Of a DNA stretch of 64,000 nucleotides, positions 33,655 to 42,854 are shown piece after piece (position 1 is the stretch's first letter; each line of letters starts with the position of its first letter). The notes beneath the pieces were generated by a model that was not told where the DNA came from, did not search any database, and saw nothing but the letters and a program-made list of their open reading frames with translations. Made by a program: the position numbers and the translations under genes. The DNA comes from Azotimanducus sp963663145 (lineage in GTDB: Bacteria > Pseudomonadota > Gammaproteobacteria > Pseudomonadales > Azotimanducaceae): the NCBI GenBank assembly GCA_963663145.1, contig OY760134.1:1860001-1924000 (forward strand), read 5' to 3'.

Positions 33655-36600
33655 ATGAGCTTCCAGAGGATACTTATCTCCAATCGCGGGGAAATCGCGG
33701 TACGAATAGCCCGAGCTGTGACCAATCTCGGCATGTCACCCATCGGGGTGTACTCGCGGGATGATGCTTCGAGTGCGCATAGAAACTTTGTTGACAATGA
33801 TGTCGCACTGTCCAAGGCCGGTGTATCCGCCTACTTGGATCGCGACGAGATGATCTCAGCCGCTCGCGGTGAAGAATGTGAGGCCCTGCATCCCGGGTAC
33901 GGATTCCTTGCTGAGGATGCCGGCTTTGCGCAGGCCTGCAAACAAGCGGGGCTGGCGTTTGTCGGTCCGAAGCCGGAAATCCTTGAGCTCTTCGGCAACA
34001 AAGCCTTGGCCAGAGCCCATGCCGAAGCGCAAGGTGTGCCGGTTCTGCGCGGAACCAATCAAGATACGCGCCTTGAAGAATGCCGAGCCTTCTTCGATTC
34101 GCTTGGGAGAGACCGCGCCGTCATGCTGAAAGCCGTTGCCGGAGGCGGTGGCCGCGGCATGCGACCGGTCACCAAGGCGAGCAACCTCAAAGACGCCCTT
34201 GCCCGATGTCGATCGGAGGCCGAAAAAGCCTTTGGATCTGCCGCAGTCTATATTGAGGAGTGGCTTGGCGACGCAAGGCACATTGAGGTGCAGATCTTGG
34301 GAGACCAAGAAGGGAACATCATTCATTTCGGAACGCGCGAATGCAGCCTGCAACGCAGGAGACAGAAGCTCATCGAATTGGCACCCGCCCCCCATCTCGA
34401 TGCCACACTGCGCGAACAGATCACGCAAGCTGCCATGAAGCTCGCTCAGTCGGTCGACTACGAATCGCTCGGCACGTTTGAGTTCCTGGTGAGCCCTAGT
34501 TTGTCGAATGGATTTGCGTTTATCGAAGCCAATGCAAGAGTGCAAGTCGAACATACGGTCACCGAAGAGGTCACCGGCATTGACTTGGTGGAAGCACAAA
34601 TTGAAATCGCGTCGGGCAAAACGCTTGAACAACTCGGCCTCTCGGCACCGATCAAAACGAATGGCTTGGCGATTCAGTTGCGCATCAACGCCGAATCACT
34701 TGATACCGATGGCCAAATTCGTCCCGCGAACGGAGAAATCAGCGTCTACGAGCCACCGAGTGGACCCAGGGTGCGCATCGATGGTTGCGGTCACAGGGGG
34801 TTCCGGCCGAACCCCAGCTTCGACACACTGCTCGCCAAGCTCATCCTCCATTCCCGCGACCCGTCCCCACCTCCCCTATTGCGACGAGCGGCGAAGGCCT
34901 TGGACGAATTCCGTATCGAGGGAATCGCGACCAATATCCCTCTGCTCGCTGCAATTCTTAGCGATCAAGCATTCCTCAGCGGTACCATTCACACGGAGTG
35001 GCTCAATCAGCGCCTTCCAGAACTGCTCGGACAGCTTGAGTCGCTTACTCCCGACAAAACCCAGCAAGAAACGCATGGGAGTTTTGCTGGCGCGCGCCTG
35101 TCTAGCCGTGATCCTTTGGCGGTATTTGACTTCGGACGCGAACAAGAGGCCAAGGCGAAAATAGAAACACACCCATCAGGTCTCCAACAGGAAGTATCGA
35201 GTTCGTCTAAGGTCGTGCGCGCACCGATCCAAGGGACGGTTCTTGAAGTTCTGGTTGAGCCGGGCCAAGAGCTCGCCGCGGGCACCAGGGTGCTGCTCAT
35301 GGAAGCCATGAAAATGGAGCACGAAATCACGGCGGATTTCGACGGCCGTGTGACCGGTGTCGAAGTCAGCTCCGGCGACGTGGTGATTGAAGGTAGCCCA
35401 CTCTTGATCATCGAAGCAGGCGAAGTCGATGCGGAGCAGGAAGCGAGCGAGGAGGAGATGGACCTCGACCATATTCGCGACGATCTGGCGGAACTCTTCG
35501 AGCGACGCGCCTTCGGATTGGACGAGAATCGTCCAGACGCCGTATCGAAACGGCGAGAGCGCGGACAACGGACAGCACGGGAAAACCTCTCTGATCTCTG
35601 TGATCGGGGGAGCTTTGTTGAATATGGCCCGCTGGTGCTTGCCGCGCAACGGCGAAGACGAGACGTGGACTGGCTGCGTAAGAACACGCCTGCAGATGGT
35701 CTCGTCATGGGCTTGGGGCAAGTCAATGGGCACCTCTTTGATGAGCGCAAGGCGCGCTGCGCACTGGTCGCCTATGACTACACGGTGCTCGCGGGCACGC
35801 AAGGGGCCATGAACCACTACAAGCAAGACCGACTCTTTCACCTTGCCGAACGCTTCGCCCTGCCCATACTCATGTACACGGAAGGTGGCGGCGGCCGACC
35901 AGGAGACTCTGACGTAGTCGGCGGCCTCGGCATGGACGTGTTCACCTTCTCGCAATGGTCCAAGCTCTCCGGCCTAGTGCCCATGATCGGCATCAATTCG
36001 GGCTATTGCTTTGCCGGTAATGCGGCCCTGCTTGGCTGCTGCGACGTGATTATCGCCACGCGCAATTCCAATATCGGCATGGGCGGACCGGCAATGATCG
36101 AGGGCGGTGGGCTGGGCATATTTTCTCCGGGCGAGATCGGCCCCATGTCCATACAGGTGGCGAACGGCGTGGTGGACATGCTGGTCGAGGATGAGACGGA
36201 AGCAACCCAAGTCGCCAAGCAGTATCTCTCCTACTTTCAGGGTGCCGTTTCTGACTGGGAAGCACACGACCAGCGCCGCCTTCGGCACATGGTCCCCGAA
36301 AATCGCAAACGTGTCTACCAGGTGCGGGACATCATCACCACCATTGCCGACAAGGATTCAGTACTCGAAATTCGCAAGGAATTTGGAATCGGGATCATCA
36401 CCGCCTTTGTGCGCATAGAAGGACGCCCGCTTGGGCTGATTGCCAACAATGCCCATCATCTTTCCGGGGCCATAGATTCGGATAGCGCCGACAAGGCGGC
36501 CCGTTTCCTACAGCTCTGCGACGCCTTCGATCTTCCGGTCATCTCCCTCATGGACTGTCCCGGCATGATGGTGGGGCCGGAAGTGGAGAAGACCGCTTTG

Positions 36601-37029
36601 GTTCGCCACTGTTGCCGACTCTACAACACGGGCGCAAACCTCTCGGTGCCCATGTTCGGCATCATCTTGAGAAAGGCCTATGGCCTCGGTGTGCAAGCCA
36701 TGTGTGGGGGCAGTTCCATGGTGCCCTTGTTCGTTGCCGCTTGGCCGACGGCAGAGTTTGCCGGTATGAATATCGAAGGTTCAATCAAGCTTGCCTACAG
36801 AAGCGACCTCGCCGCCATCGAGAACGCTGATGAACGGCGCGCCAAATTCGATCAAATGGTGGCGCAAGCCTATGATCGCGCGAAGGCCGTGAACGCCGCG
36901 AGCTTCTATGGCGTGGACGACGTGATTGATCCTTGCGTCTCGCGGGAGTGGATCCTAGCGGGGCTCAAGAGCCTTCCAGAAACACCCCCAAGACAAGGCA
37001 AGAAACGACCCAATGTGGATACTTGGTAA
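33655..37029 (+). CDS. Single-chain biotin-dependent acyl-CoA carboxylase (BC-BCCP-CT fusion)
   Basis: 1124 aa from ATG 33655 (MSFQRILISNRGEIAVRIAR, the exact biotin-carboxylase start; an open extension to 33424 is not conserved). Residues 1-450 are biotin carboxylase with KAVAGGGGRGMR and FIEANARVQVEHTVTEEVTG. Residues 525-590 carry the biotin site LLMEAMKMEHE, with Lys553 biotinylated. Residues 600-1124 are carboxyltransferase (AMNHYKQDRLFHLAERF, GMNIEGSIKLAYRSDL). The order matches long-chain acyl-CoA carboxylases of the single-polypeptide type. Substrate may be a long or branched acyl-CoA; unproven. Confidence 0.93.
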   Translation: MSFQRILISNRGEIAVRIARAVTNLGMSPIGVYSRDDASSAHRNFVDNDVALSKAGVSAYLDRDEMISAARGEECEALHPGYGFLAEDAGFAQACKQAGLAFVGPKPEILELFGNKALARAHAEAQGVPVLRGTNQDTRLEECRAFFDSLGRDRAVMLKAVAGGGGRGMRPVTKASNLKDALARCRSEAEKAFGSAAVYIEEWLGDARHIEVQILGDQEGNIIHFGTRECSLQRRRQKLIELAPAPHLDATLREQITQAAMKLAQSVDYESLGTFEFLVSPSLSNGFAFIEANARVQVEHTVTEEVTGIDLVEAQIEIASGKTLEQLGLSAPIKTNGLAIQLRINAESLDTDGQIRPANGEISVYEPPSGPRVRIDGCGHRGFRPNPSFDTLLAKLILHSRDPSPPPLLRRAAKALDEFRIEGIATNIPLLAAILSDQAFLSGTIHTEWLNQRLPELLGQLESLTPDKTQQETHGSFAGARLSSRDPLAVFDFGREQEAKAKIETHPSGLQQEVSSSSKVVRAPIQGTVLEVLVEPGQELAAGTRVLLMEAMKMEHEITADFDGRVTGVEVSSGDVVIEGSPLLIIEAGEVDAEQEASEEEMDLDHIRDDLAELFERRAFGLDENRPDAVSKRRERGQRTARENLSDLCDRGSFVEYGPLVLAAQRRRRDVDWLRKNTPADGLVMGLGQVNGHLFDERKARCALVAYDYTVLAGTQGAMNHYKQDRLFHLAERFALPILMYTEGGGGRPGDSDVVGGLGMDVFTFSQWSKLSGLVPMIGINSGYCFAGNAALLGCCDVIIATRNSNIGMGGPAMIEGGGLGIFSPGEIGPMSIQVANGVVDMLVEDETEATQVAKQYLSYFQGAVSDWEAHDQRRLRHMVPENRKRVYQVRDIITTIADKDSVLEIRKEFGIGIITAFVRIEGRPLGLIANNAHHLSGAIDSDSADKAARFLQLCDAFDLPVISLMDCPGMMVGPEVEKTALVRHCCRLYNTGANLSVPMFGIILRKAYGLGVQAMCGGSSMVPLFVAAWPTAEFAGMNIEGSIKLAYRSDLAAIENADERRAKFDQMVAQAYDRAKAVNAASFYGVDDVIDPCVSREWILAGLKSLPETPPRQGKKRPNVDTW

Positions 37030-37102
37030 GTAACTTTCCGGCACAGCGATCGGCAGTTCTCGCCTGTGGTTTCGCCTGTGTCGTCGCTCGCTCGCATAGC
37101 TC

Positions 37103-37591
37103 CTACTCATCCTCGAGCGTTTCCATGAGGTCACGAAAGGCTTCCCTGTTCTGACCATTCAAGGACATGAGCGCCTTGTGGACATCAATGACGTAGCGAC
37201 GCAGTTCTTCTTCGTTACCCGCTTTGGATTGCGTGCGGTCAATCAAGTCGAGTTGATCGAGATCATCAATAGGCTGCTCCACCAATTGAAATACTTCGTC
37301 AAATCCCATAGTCCTCAGCACACGCGTGATATCCGGGTTGGTGGATATCAAGGTTGGTGAACGCCCGAGCAATCGATGCGTGACAATCGACAGCTTAGCC
37401 AAGCAACCGAGCGACGTACTGTCGATGCTGTGGGTTTCGCTCAGGTCAATGATGATGGAGGTACATTCCCCGGTCGCCAAGAGATTCTCAAAGTAGCTGT
37501 CCATCCCGGTGCTCATACCGAGGCGCACGTCTCCGACGCAGCGCACGAGAAACACCCCTTGCCGCCCGCCGGCAAGAATCTGCCCGGTCAC
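37103..37591 (-). CDS. STAS-domain anti-sigma-factor antagonist
   Basis: 162 aa from GTG 37591, which overlaps the phosphatase stop as GTGA. The STAS core reads VRCVGDVRLGMSTGMDSYF then IIIDLSETHSIDSTSLGCLA. The likely phosphoserine is in IDSTSLG (DSS/TG in RsbV-type proteins). A C-terminal extension (about residues 115-162) is charged. With the phosphatase it makes a partner-switching pair: dephosphorylated antagonist should bind an anti-sigma kinase not found in the window. HsbA of Pseudomonas is a possible analogue. Confidence 0.85.
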   Translation of the reverse strand: MTGQILAGGRQGVFLVRCVGDVRLGMSTGMDSYFENLLATGECTSIIIDLSETHSIDSTSLGCLAKLSIVTHRLLGRSPTLISTNPDITRVLRTMGFDEVFQLVEQPIDDLDQLDLIDRTQSKAGNEEELRRYVIDVHKALMSLNGQNREAFRDLMETLEDE

Positions 37592-38745
37592 GACGCGGCC
37601 CGCCTGCGCAAACTGAGGAAGGACACATCGTCCCGATACTGGACGCTCTGATCGAATTCCAGCACATCCCAAATTTTCTTTCCCTTCGCCCTGCATACTC
37701 CGGCAGCGCGTACGAGCGCCTCTTCTTTATTGGGCAATGGCTGGCGCCCCATGAGTTCCAAGACACCATCCGAGCACAGGAGTATCTGTAGATCCTTGGA
37801 GGTTCGCAAACCATAACTCTCGCTCTTGTAACACGCATCGTGAAACAGACCGAGCGGGCGCCCCGATTGCTGCAAGAATCTGGTGTCCGACGCCTGCGAC
37901 AAAAGTGCTGTCGGAAAATGCCCGGCATTGGCGTAGCGAAGCCGCTTGCGCGTCGCATCCACCACCCCTATATGCATGGTGACGTGCTTGCTGATGCGAC
38001 TGATGTCGTTGATCATCAAATCCTTGTTGAGGGCATCTAAAACACAGGAGGGGTCCTCGACGACCGCTTCGCATTCGGTGCGTGCGAGACGACGAACAAA
38101 GTCTTTGATCATCACAGTCACGAACGCAGAGGAAGCACCATGACCGGACACGTCGGCCATATAAAAACAAAAGCAGTCGTCGTCGAGCCGAAAGTAATCG
38201 ACAAAGTCGCCGGAGAGCATGAGCGAGGGCACCACTTGGTGCTGCAAGTGCCACGCACCAATGTCGAAAGGCGTGGTTGGAAGAAGCCTGCGTTGAATAT
38301 AGCGGCCGGATTCCTGATCTCGTTCGATTTCTTGAAGGTGCCGCTTCAACTCCCCACTCTCAAACTCATCCGCTTCAAAGCGCGCCAAGAGCGCTCTGAT
38401 CTGGCGCTGGGCTTCGTCAAACCCCTTTGCGCATTCGATCACATCGCGCACACCCAAGCGCATGGCATCCACCATGACGCGCCGAGTAGGCAGCGCGTTA
38501 CGGCATACCAGCGCAAGGTGGCTCGCCTGACACTCGACCTGAAGACGCTTTAGGGTGTCGAGTGCGTCGGCTCCGCCGTTGACGCTATCGACCAACACCA
38601 ACGAGCGTCTGTGGCCTTCAACCCAGTCCACCAACTCGTCAATAATGAAGAAAGTCTCAACGGGAAGTCCATGTTCTCGCAAATCTGCAGCGAGCCCATA
38701 TTCCTTCGACCCAGCGCCATGATAGAGGGCAAGAGTCACCGACAT
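37588..38745 (-). CDS. PP2C-type (SpoIIE/RsbU) phosphatase with N-terminal receiver-like domain
   Basis: 385 aa from ATG 38745, chosen for GGAGGG 7 bases upstream. Residues 1-120 resemble a response-regulator receiver: the Asp after beta-3 is present (LVLVDSVNGG), but the usual lysine region is unlike the consensus (RDVIECAKG). After a helical linker, residues 165-385 are a SpoIIE phosphatase with LMLSGDFVDYF, ADVSGHGASSAFVTVMI and LLCSDGVLELMG. It should dephosphorylate the STAS protein encoded by the overlapping next gene in response to an unknown signal. Confidence 0.9.
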   Translation of the reverse strand: MSVTLALYHGAGSKEYGLAADLREHGLPVETFFIIDELVDWVEGHRRSLVLVDSVNGGADALDTLKRLQVECQASHLALVCRNALPTRRVMVDAMRLGVRDVIECAKGFDEAQRQIRALLARFEADEFESGELKRHLQEIERDQESGRYIQRRLLPTTPFDIGAWHLQHQVVPSLMLSGDFVDYFRLDDDCFCFYMADVSGHGASSAFVTVMIKDFVRRLARTECEAVVEDPSCVLDALNKDLMINDISRISKHVTMHIGVVDATRKRLRYANAGHFPTALLSQASDTRFLQQSGRPLGLFHDACYKSESYGLRTSKDLQILLCSDGVLELMGRQPLPNKEEALVRAAGVCRAKGKKIWDVLEFDQSVQYRDDVSFLSLRRRAAS

Positions 38746-38972
38746 CGCCCAACCCTCCAATGAATCCTATGGGAATCCATAGAAATTCTCTGACCGAGTG
38801 TCGTGCTCACCTTCCTTGAGAGTCTTGTCAAGACGCGAATCCGGTGCAGAGACTACTCCTATTCATCTCGCTTCGCAACTCCATTATTTCTCCATACTAC
38901 GTCAACAGCCTATGGGGCACCTCTCACCGCATAGGTATCCCCGCATACGGGAGCATGACCGCCTTGAGCAGG

Positions 38973-39767
38973 CTAGTCGACGAAAAAATCGTCTTCTTCG
39001 ACAAGGAATCCGTCGTCTTCCTCGGGCGCACCGTCACGCACCAAGAATGCGCGCCGTTGAAGATACGCATCGCGCTGAAATATGTAGGGGTCTCCGAATT
39101 GAAGTTGTTCAAATCCGAGAACCTGTTCGCGAACGGATACGACTTCTGCCGCGCGGGCTGAGTAGCGGAGCGCGGGATCGGAGATTAGATTGCCGGCATC
39201 GACAAAAATAATCGTCGCGGTGTTCACAAAATCAATCGTGGCACCCGGCCCGATAAGCGGCGCGACCGCGAACGGCCCGTCCGGCAGACCCCACACGGAA
39301 AGCGTTTGCCCAAAATCCTCTTGGTGCTCAATGAAGCCCATATCCGTGGCCACGTCTAACAGTCCACCGATGCCGAGGGTGGAATTCAGACCGAAACGCG
39401 CGAGGTCACGGAACCCCAATCTGGGCTTTCCCTGCAAGAATTGATTGACGGCGACGAGTGGGTAATCGAGATTATTGAAGAATCTACCAACGCCGAGACG
39501 CACCGGCTGGGGTACTGAATCCCGGTACGCGACGGCAACGGGGCGCAACATTCGATCATCAACCCAGCTATTGAACTCGAACACCTTGCGGTTCATCCGC
39601 TCGTAGGGATCCCGCTCGGGGTCGCTCAACACATGCTTTTCGGACTTGATGTTCTCAGGCGTGACGTGCACGGCGGCCAGCTCACAGCCTTGCAGCACAA
39701 GCAGAAGGCAAACAAGGGAAAACGCTCCCAAGCTTGGGTTTAAGCGCACATGACCACCGTTCATCAC
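38973..39767 (-). CDS. mlaA: MlaA (VacJ) lipoprotein
   Basis: 264 aa. Signal peptide with lipobox LQGC. Signatures are DPYERMNRKVFEFNSWVDD, RFFNNLDYPLVAVNQFLQGK and GLPDGPFAVAPLIGPGATID. MlaA removes mislocalised phospholipids from the outer leaflet of the outer membrane with OmpC-type porins and MlaC. The other mla genes are not here. The C-terminal tail is unusually acidic (EEDDGFLVEEDDFFVD). The phosphatase gene is 227 bases downstream on the same strand. Confidence 0.94.
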   Translation of the reverse strand: MMNGGHVRLNPSLGAFSLVCLLLVLQGCELAAVHVTPENIKSEKHVLSDPERDPYERMNRKVFEFNSWVDDRMLRPVAVAYRDSVPQPVRLGVGRFFNNLDYPLVAVNQFLQGKPRLGFRDLARFGLNSTLGIGGLLDVATDMGFIEHQEDFGQTLSVWGLPDGPFAVAPLIGPGATIDFVNTATIIFVDAGNLISDPALRYSARAAEVVSVREQVLGFEQLQFGDPYIFQRDAYLQRRAFLVRDGAPEEDDGFLVEEDDFFVD

Positions 39768-39794
39768 CTGTACCCTATCCCTAACTTCTTATGC

Positions 39795-40967
39795 CTACTT
39801 GGAAAGCTGGCTCATTCCCTCTTCTATCCCACGAATGGTGAGCGGGTACATCATGCCCTCGACAAGCTCGCTTGTCATCCCCACGGAGGTTGAGTATTCC
39901 CAAGTTTCCTTGGGCGTGGGGTTAATCCAGATGACCTTGTCAAAATGCGAAGTAAATCGCTTGATCCATACCGCACCCGTCTCCTCGTTCCAGTGTTCGA
40001 CGCTGCCGCCAACATGGGTGATCTCGTAGGGGGCCATGGTGGCGTCGCCGACAAAAACGACCTTATAGTCGTGCGGATACTTGTTCAGTATGTCGTAGGT
40101 CGCGATGCGCTCGGTCATGCGTCGCCGGTTATCTTTCCACATGGACTCGTAGGGAAAATTGTGGAAATAAAAGTATTCAAGATGCTTGAATTCGGTGCGG
40201 CTGGCGGAGAACAGCTCCTCGCAGATCTTGACGTGGGCATCCATGGAACCGCCGATATCGAGAAACAACAGCACCTTCACCGTGTTTCTACGCTCGGGAC
40301 GCATGCGAATGTCGAGCAACCCCCCGTTATCCGCCGTCTTGCGAATGGTGTTGTCCAGGTCAAGTTCTTCGTCTCTCCCGGTGCGGGCGAGTTTTCTCAG
40401 TCGGCGAAGCGCGAGCTTGATGTTGCGCGTGCCGAGTTCGACCGAATCATCCAGATTCTTGTATTTGCGCTGGTTCCACACCTTGCGCGCTTTCTTCTTC
40501 TTGCCTTGGCCGAGTCCCCCGGGGCCCTCGCGGCTATTCTCGCGCGCTTCTTCGCCCTCTTCGCCTTCGCGAGCTTGCTTCGCCTCTTGAAGTGCCTGCT
40601 GCTCGGCTTCCTCACGCGCTTTCTTGAACTCTTCAATGAGCTTTTCCAAGCCGCCGAGCGATTCGATGTGTTTCAAATCTTGCGGAGAAAGCCACTTTTC
40701 GAACTCGCGCTTGAGCCAAGCATCGGGGATGAGCGAGGAAAGGAGCCCTTCAAGGTTGTCCAATCCTTTGAAATAGGCCGAAAACGCGCGATCAAACTTA
40801 TCGTAGTGCTTCTCGTCCTTGACCAAGGCGGCGCGAGAGAGCAGGTAAAAATCGTCAACGTCCGCATAAACGAGCTGCGCCCGCATCCCTCGCAAGAGGT
40901 CCATGAGTTCGCGCAGGGTGACGGGCACCTCATAGCGGCGCAGCGTGTTGAAGAAATTGACCAGCAT
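39795..40967 (-). CDS. VWA-domain protein paired with MoxR
   Basis: 390 aa. The N-terminal half is helical, with a Lys/Glu-rich low-complexity stretch (about residues 115-165: EEAEQQALQEAKQAREGEEG, then GKKKKARKVW). The C-terminal von Willebrand A domain has the metal site DIGGSMDAHV (usual DxSxS, here Gly in the third position), then FVGDATMAPYEI. CoxE-like proteins with MoxR ATPases act as metal-insertion or complex-remodelling chaperones. It lies 33 bases after moxR. Confidence 0.88.
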   Translation of the reverse strand: MLVNFFNTLRRYEVPVTLRELMDLLRGMRAQLVYADVDDFYLLSRAALVKDEKHYDKFDRAFSAYFKGLDNLEGLLSSLIPDAWLKREFEKWLSPQDLKHIESLGGLEKLIEEFKKAREEAEQQALQEAKQAREGEEGEEARENSREGPGGLGQGKKKKARKVWNQRKYKNLDDSVELGTRNIKLALRRLRKLARTGRDEELDLDNTIRKTADNGGLLDIRMRPERRNTVKVLLFLDIGGSMDAHVKICEELFSASRTEFKHLEYFYFHNFPYESMWKDNRRRMTERIATYDILNKYPHDYKVVFVGDATMAPYEITHVGGSVEHWNEETGAVWIKRFTSHFDKVIWINPTPKETWEYSTSVGMTSELVEGMMYPLTIRGIEEGMSQLSK

Positions 40968-41000
40968 GGGATGATCTTCCTGATCGCGCGAATTGAGTCC

Positions 41001-41849
41001 CTAGCCGCGACTATCTCTACGACTCATGAACGCCAAACGTTCCAACAAATGCACGTCCTGCTCGTTCTTGACCAGTGCGCCGTAGAGTGGAGGAATGGCC
41101 TTGGATGGGTCGCGATTCGTCAGTATCTCTTCAGGAATATCATCCGACATGAGCAGCTTCAGCCAATCTATCAGCTCCGAGGTGGAAGGTTTTTTCTTGA
41201 GGCCCGGCACCTTGCGCACATCGAAGAAGATATCCAAAGCTTCCTTGACAAGCTCCCTCTTGATGCCGGGATGGTGCACATCGATGATCTCTTCCATGGT
41301 TTCCCGATCAGGGAAATTGATGTAGTGGAAGAAGCAACGACGCAGGAAGGCATCGGGAAGTTCCTTCTCATTGTTACTGGTGATGACGACCACCGGCCGA
41401 TGTGCGGCCTTGATGGTCTCTTTGAGTTCGTAGACGAAGAATTCCATGCGATCGAGTTCCTGCAACAGGTCGTTGGGGAACTCGATATCGGCCTTGTCGA
41501 TCTCATCAATCAGCAGCACACAGCGCTCGCCCGATTCAAACGCCTCCCAGAGCTTGCCCTTCTTGATGTAGTTGCGAATATCGTTGACCCGATCATCGCC
41601 AAGCTGCGAATCGCGAAGGCGGGTGACGGCATCGTATTCATAAAGGCCCTGCTGGGCTTTGGTCGATGATTTGATGTGCCACTCGATGAGCGGAGCGCCA
41701 AGCGTCGTAGCGACTTCTATCGCGAGCAGGGTCTTTCCGGTGCCGGGTTCTCCCTTGACGAGAAGCGGTCGCTCCAAGGTCACGGCCGCCTCCACCGCCA
41801 TACTTAATTCATCAGTCGTTATGTAAGTTTCTGTACTCTCAAAAAACAC
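41001..41849 (-). CDS. MoxR family AAA+ ATPase
   Basis: 282 aa from GTG 41849, preceded by AAGGAG about 11 bases upstream. Walker A is KGEPGTGKT (residues 32-40), Walker B LLIDEIDKAD, sensor region VVVITSNNEKELPDAFLRRC. It starts FESTETYITTDELSMAVEAA, the normal beginning of this subgroup. Works with the VWA protein encoded next. Confidence 0.94.
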   Translation of the reverse strand: MFFESTETYITTDELSMAVEAAVTLERPLLVKGEPGTGKTLLAIEVATTLGAPLIEWHIKSSTKAQQGLYEYDAVTRLRDSQLGDDRVNDIRNYIKKGKLWEAFESGERCVLLIDEIDKADIEFPNDLLQELDRMEFFVYELKETIKAAHRPVVVITSNNEKELPDAFLRRCFFHYINFPDRETMEEIIDVHHPGIKRELVKEALDIFFDVRKVPGLKKKPSTSELIDWLKLLMSDDIPEEILTNRDPSKAIPPLYGALVKNEQDVHLLERLAFMSRRDSRG

Positions 41850-41997
41850 CTTTCGGTTTGCTCCTTTTCCTGCAAATTTATGGTGCTCGACAATTCCTCG
41901 TCATGAGCGATTTGTGTTCAACAAAACGAACTGTATCAGGTTGAAGAACGCTGCATGCCTCTCGAATGCGCGAATTCGGACTCGACTCCATCTCTCG

Positions 41998-42765
41998 CTA
42001 AAACCGATCTTTGCGCGCGCGCACCTCTGCAAACACCTGGGTATCGCTCTCATTGATCATACCGAGCGTTCGCCGCAGTGTCTCGCTGCCGGGTCGCAGA
42101 AAGGGATTGGTGCGGCGCTCTAGACCGATGCTGGTTGGTACCGTTGGTAAACCTTGCGCGCGCGCGTCATCTATTTCCCGCGCACGACGCGCCAAATCTT
42201 CATTCTCAGGGTCTACGGTGAGCGCGAAACGGGCGTTTGCTTGCGTATATTCATGTGCGCAATAGATGCGTGTCTGGTCCGGAAGTGCCAAGAGCTTTTG
42301 CAGACTTGTCCACATCTGGCTGGGCGTGCCTTCAAAGAGCCTCCCGCATCCGAGCGCGAACAGGGTGTCGCCAACGAAGGCCACCTGTTCATCAGCGAAG
42401 TAATAGGCAATGTGTCCGCGTGTATGTCCGGGCACGTCGTACACTTGCGCACGAACGCCTCCGAATTCGTAGGTGTCTCCCTCGCCGACGGCGACGTCGA
42501 TCCCCGGAATGCGCGCCAGATCGGCGGCGGGCCCCACGATCATGCAGCCCCATCTTTCCTTGAGTTTGAGATTGCCGCCCGTGTGGTCAAAGTGATGATG
42601 GGTATTGAGAATGTGTGTCAGCTTCCAGCCATGTGCCTCAAGTGCTTGATTAATGAGGGTGGCATCCGGCGAATCTATGCTACCGGTCGCGCCTGAATCG
42701 GGATCATGAATGAGAAACCCGTAATTGTCCGACAAACAGGGGAATTGAAAGATCTCTAAAGACAT
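41998..42765 (-). CDS. gloB: Hydroxyacylglutathione hydrolase (glyoxalase II)
   Basis: 255 aa metallo-beta-lactamase fold. The THHHFDHTGG dinuclear metal motif is at residues 55-64; later ligands are in VPGHTRGHIAYY, FVGDTLFALGCGRLFEG and YCAHEYTQANARFA. The C-terminal glutathione-binding region contains RTNPFLR. It hydrolyses S-lactoylglutathione in methylglyoxal detoxification. Confidence 0.95.
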   Translation of the reverse strand: MSLEIFQFPCLSDNYGFLIHDPDSGATGSIDSPDATLINQALEAHGWKLTHILNTHHHFDHTGGNLKLKERWGCMIVGPAADLARIPGIDVAVGEGDTYEFGGVRAQVYDVPGHTRGHIAYYFADEQVAFVGDTLFALGCGRLFEGTPSQMWTSLQKLLALPDQTRIYCAHEYTQANARFALTVDPENEDLARRAREIDDARAQGLPTVPTSIGLERRTNPFLRPGSETLRRTLGMINESDTQVFAEVRARKDRF

Positions 42766-42854
42766 GGGTATGGACTTGGTTGTGGACTCACAGATTCATA
42801 GCTTACTTGACACGCGCTTGGGCGGAAAGCTGAAACCGTCCGCCACACACTCCG

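Noticed and set aside
39945..41669. Very long plus-strand open frame (574 codons) antisense to the VWA and MoxR genes
   Set aside because: The minus strand has clear MoxR and VWA proteins with intact motifs, and the antisense protein crosses the gene boundary and resembles no family. It is a by-product of codon bias.
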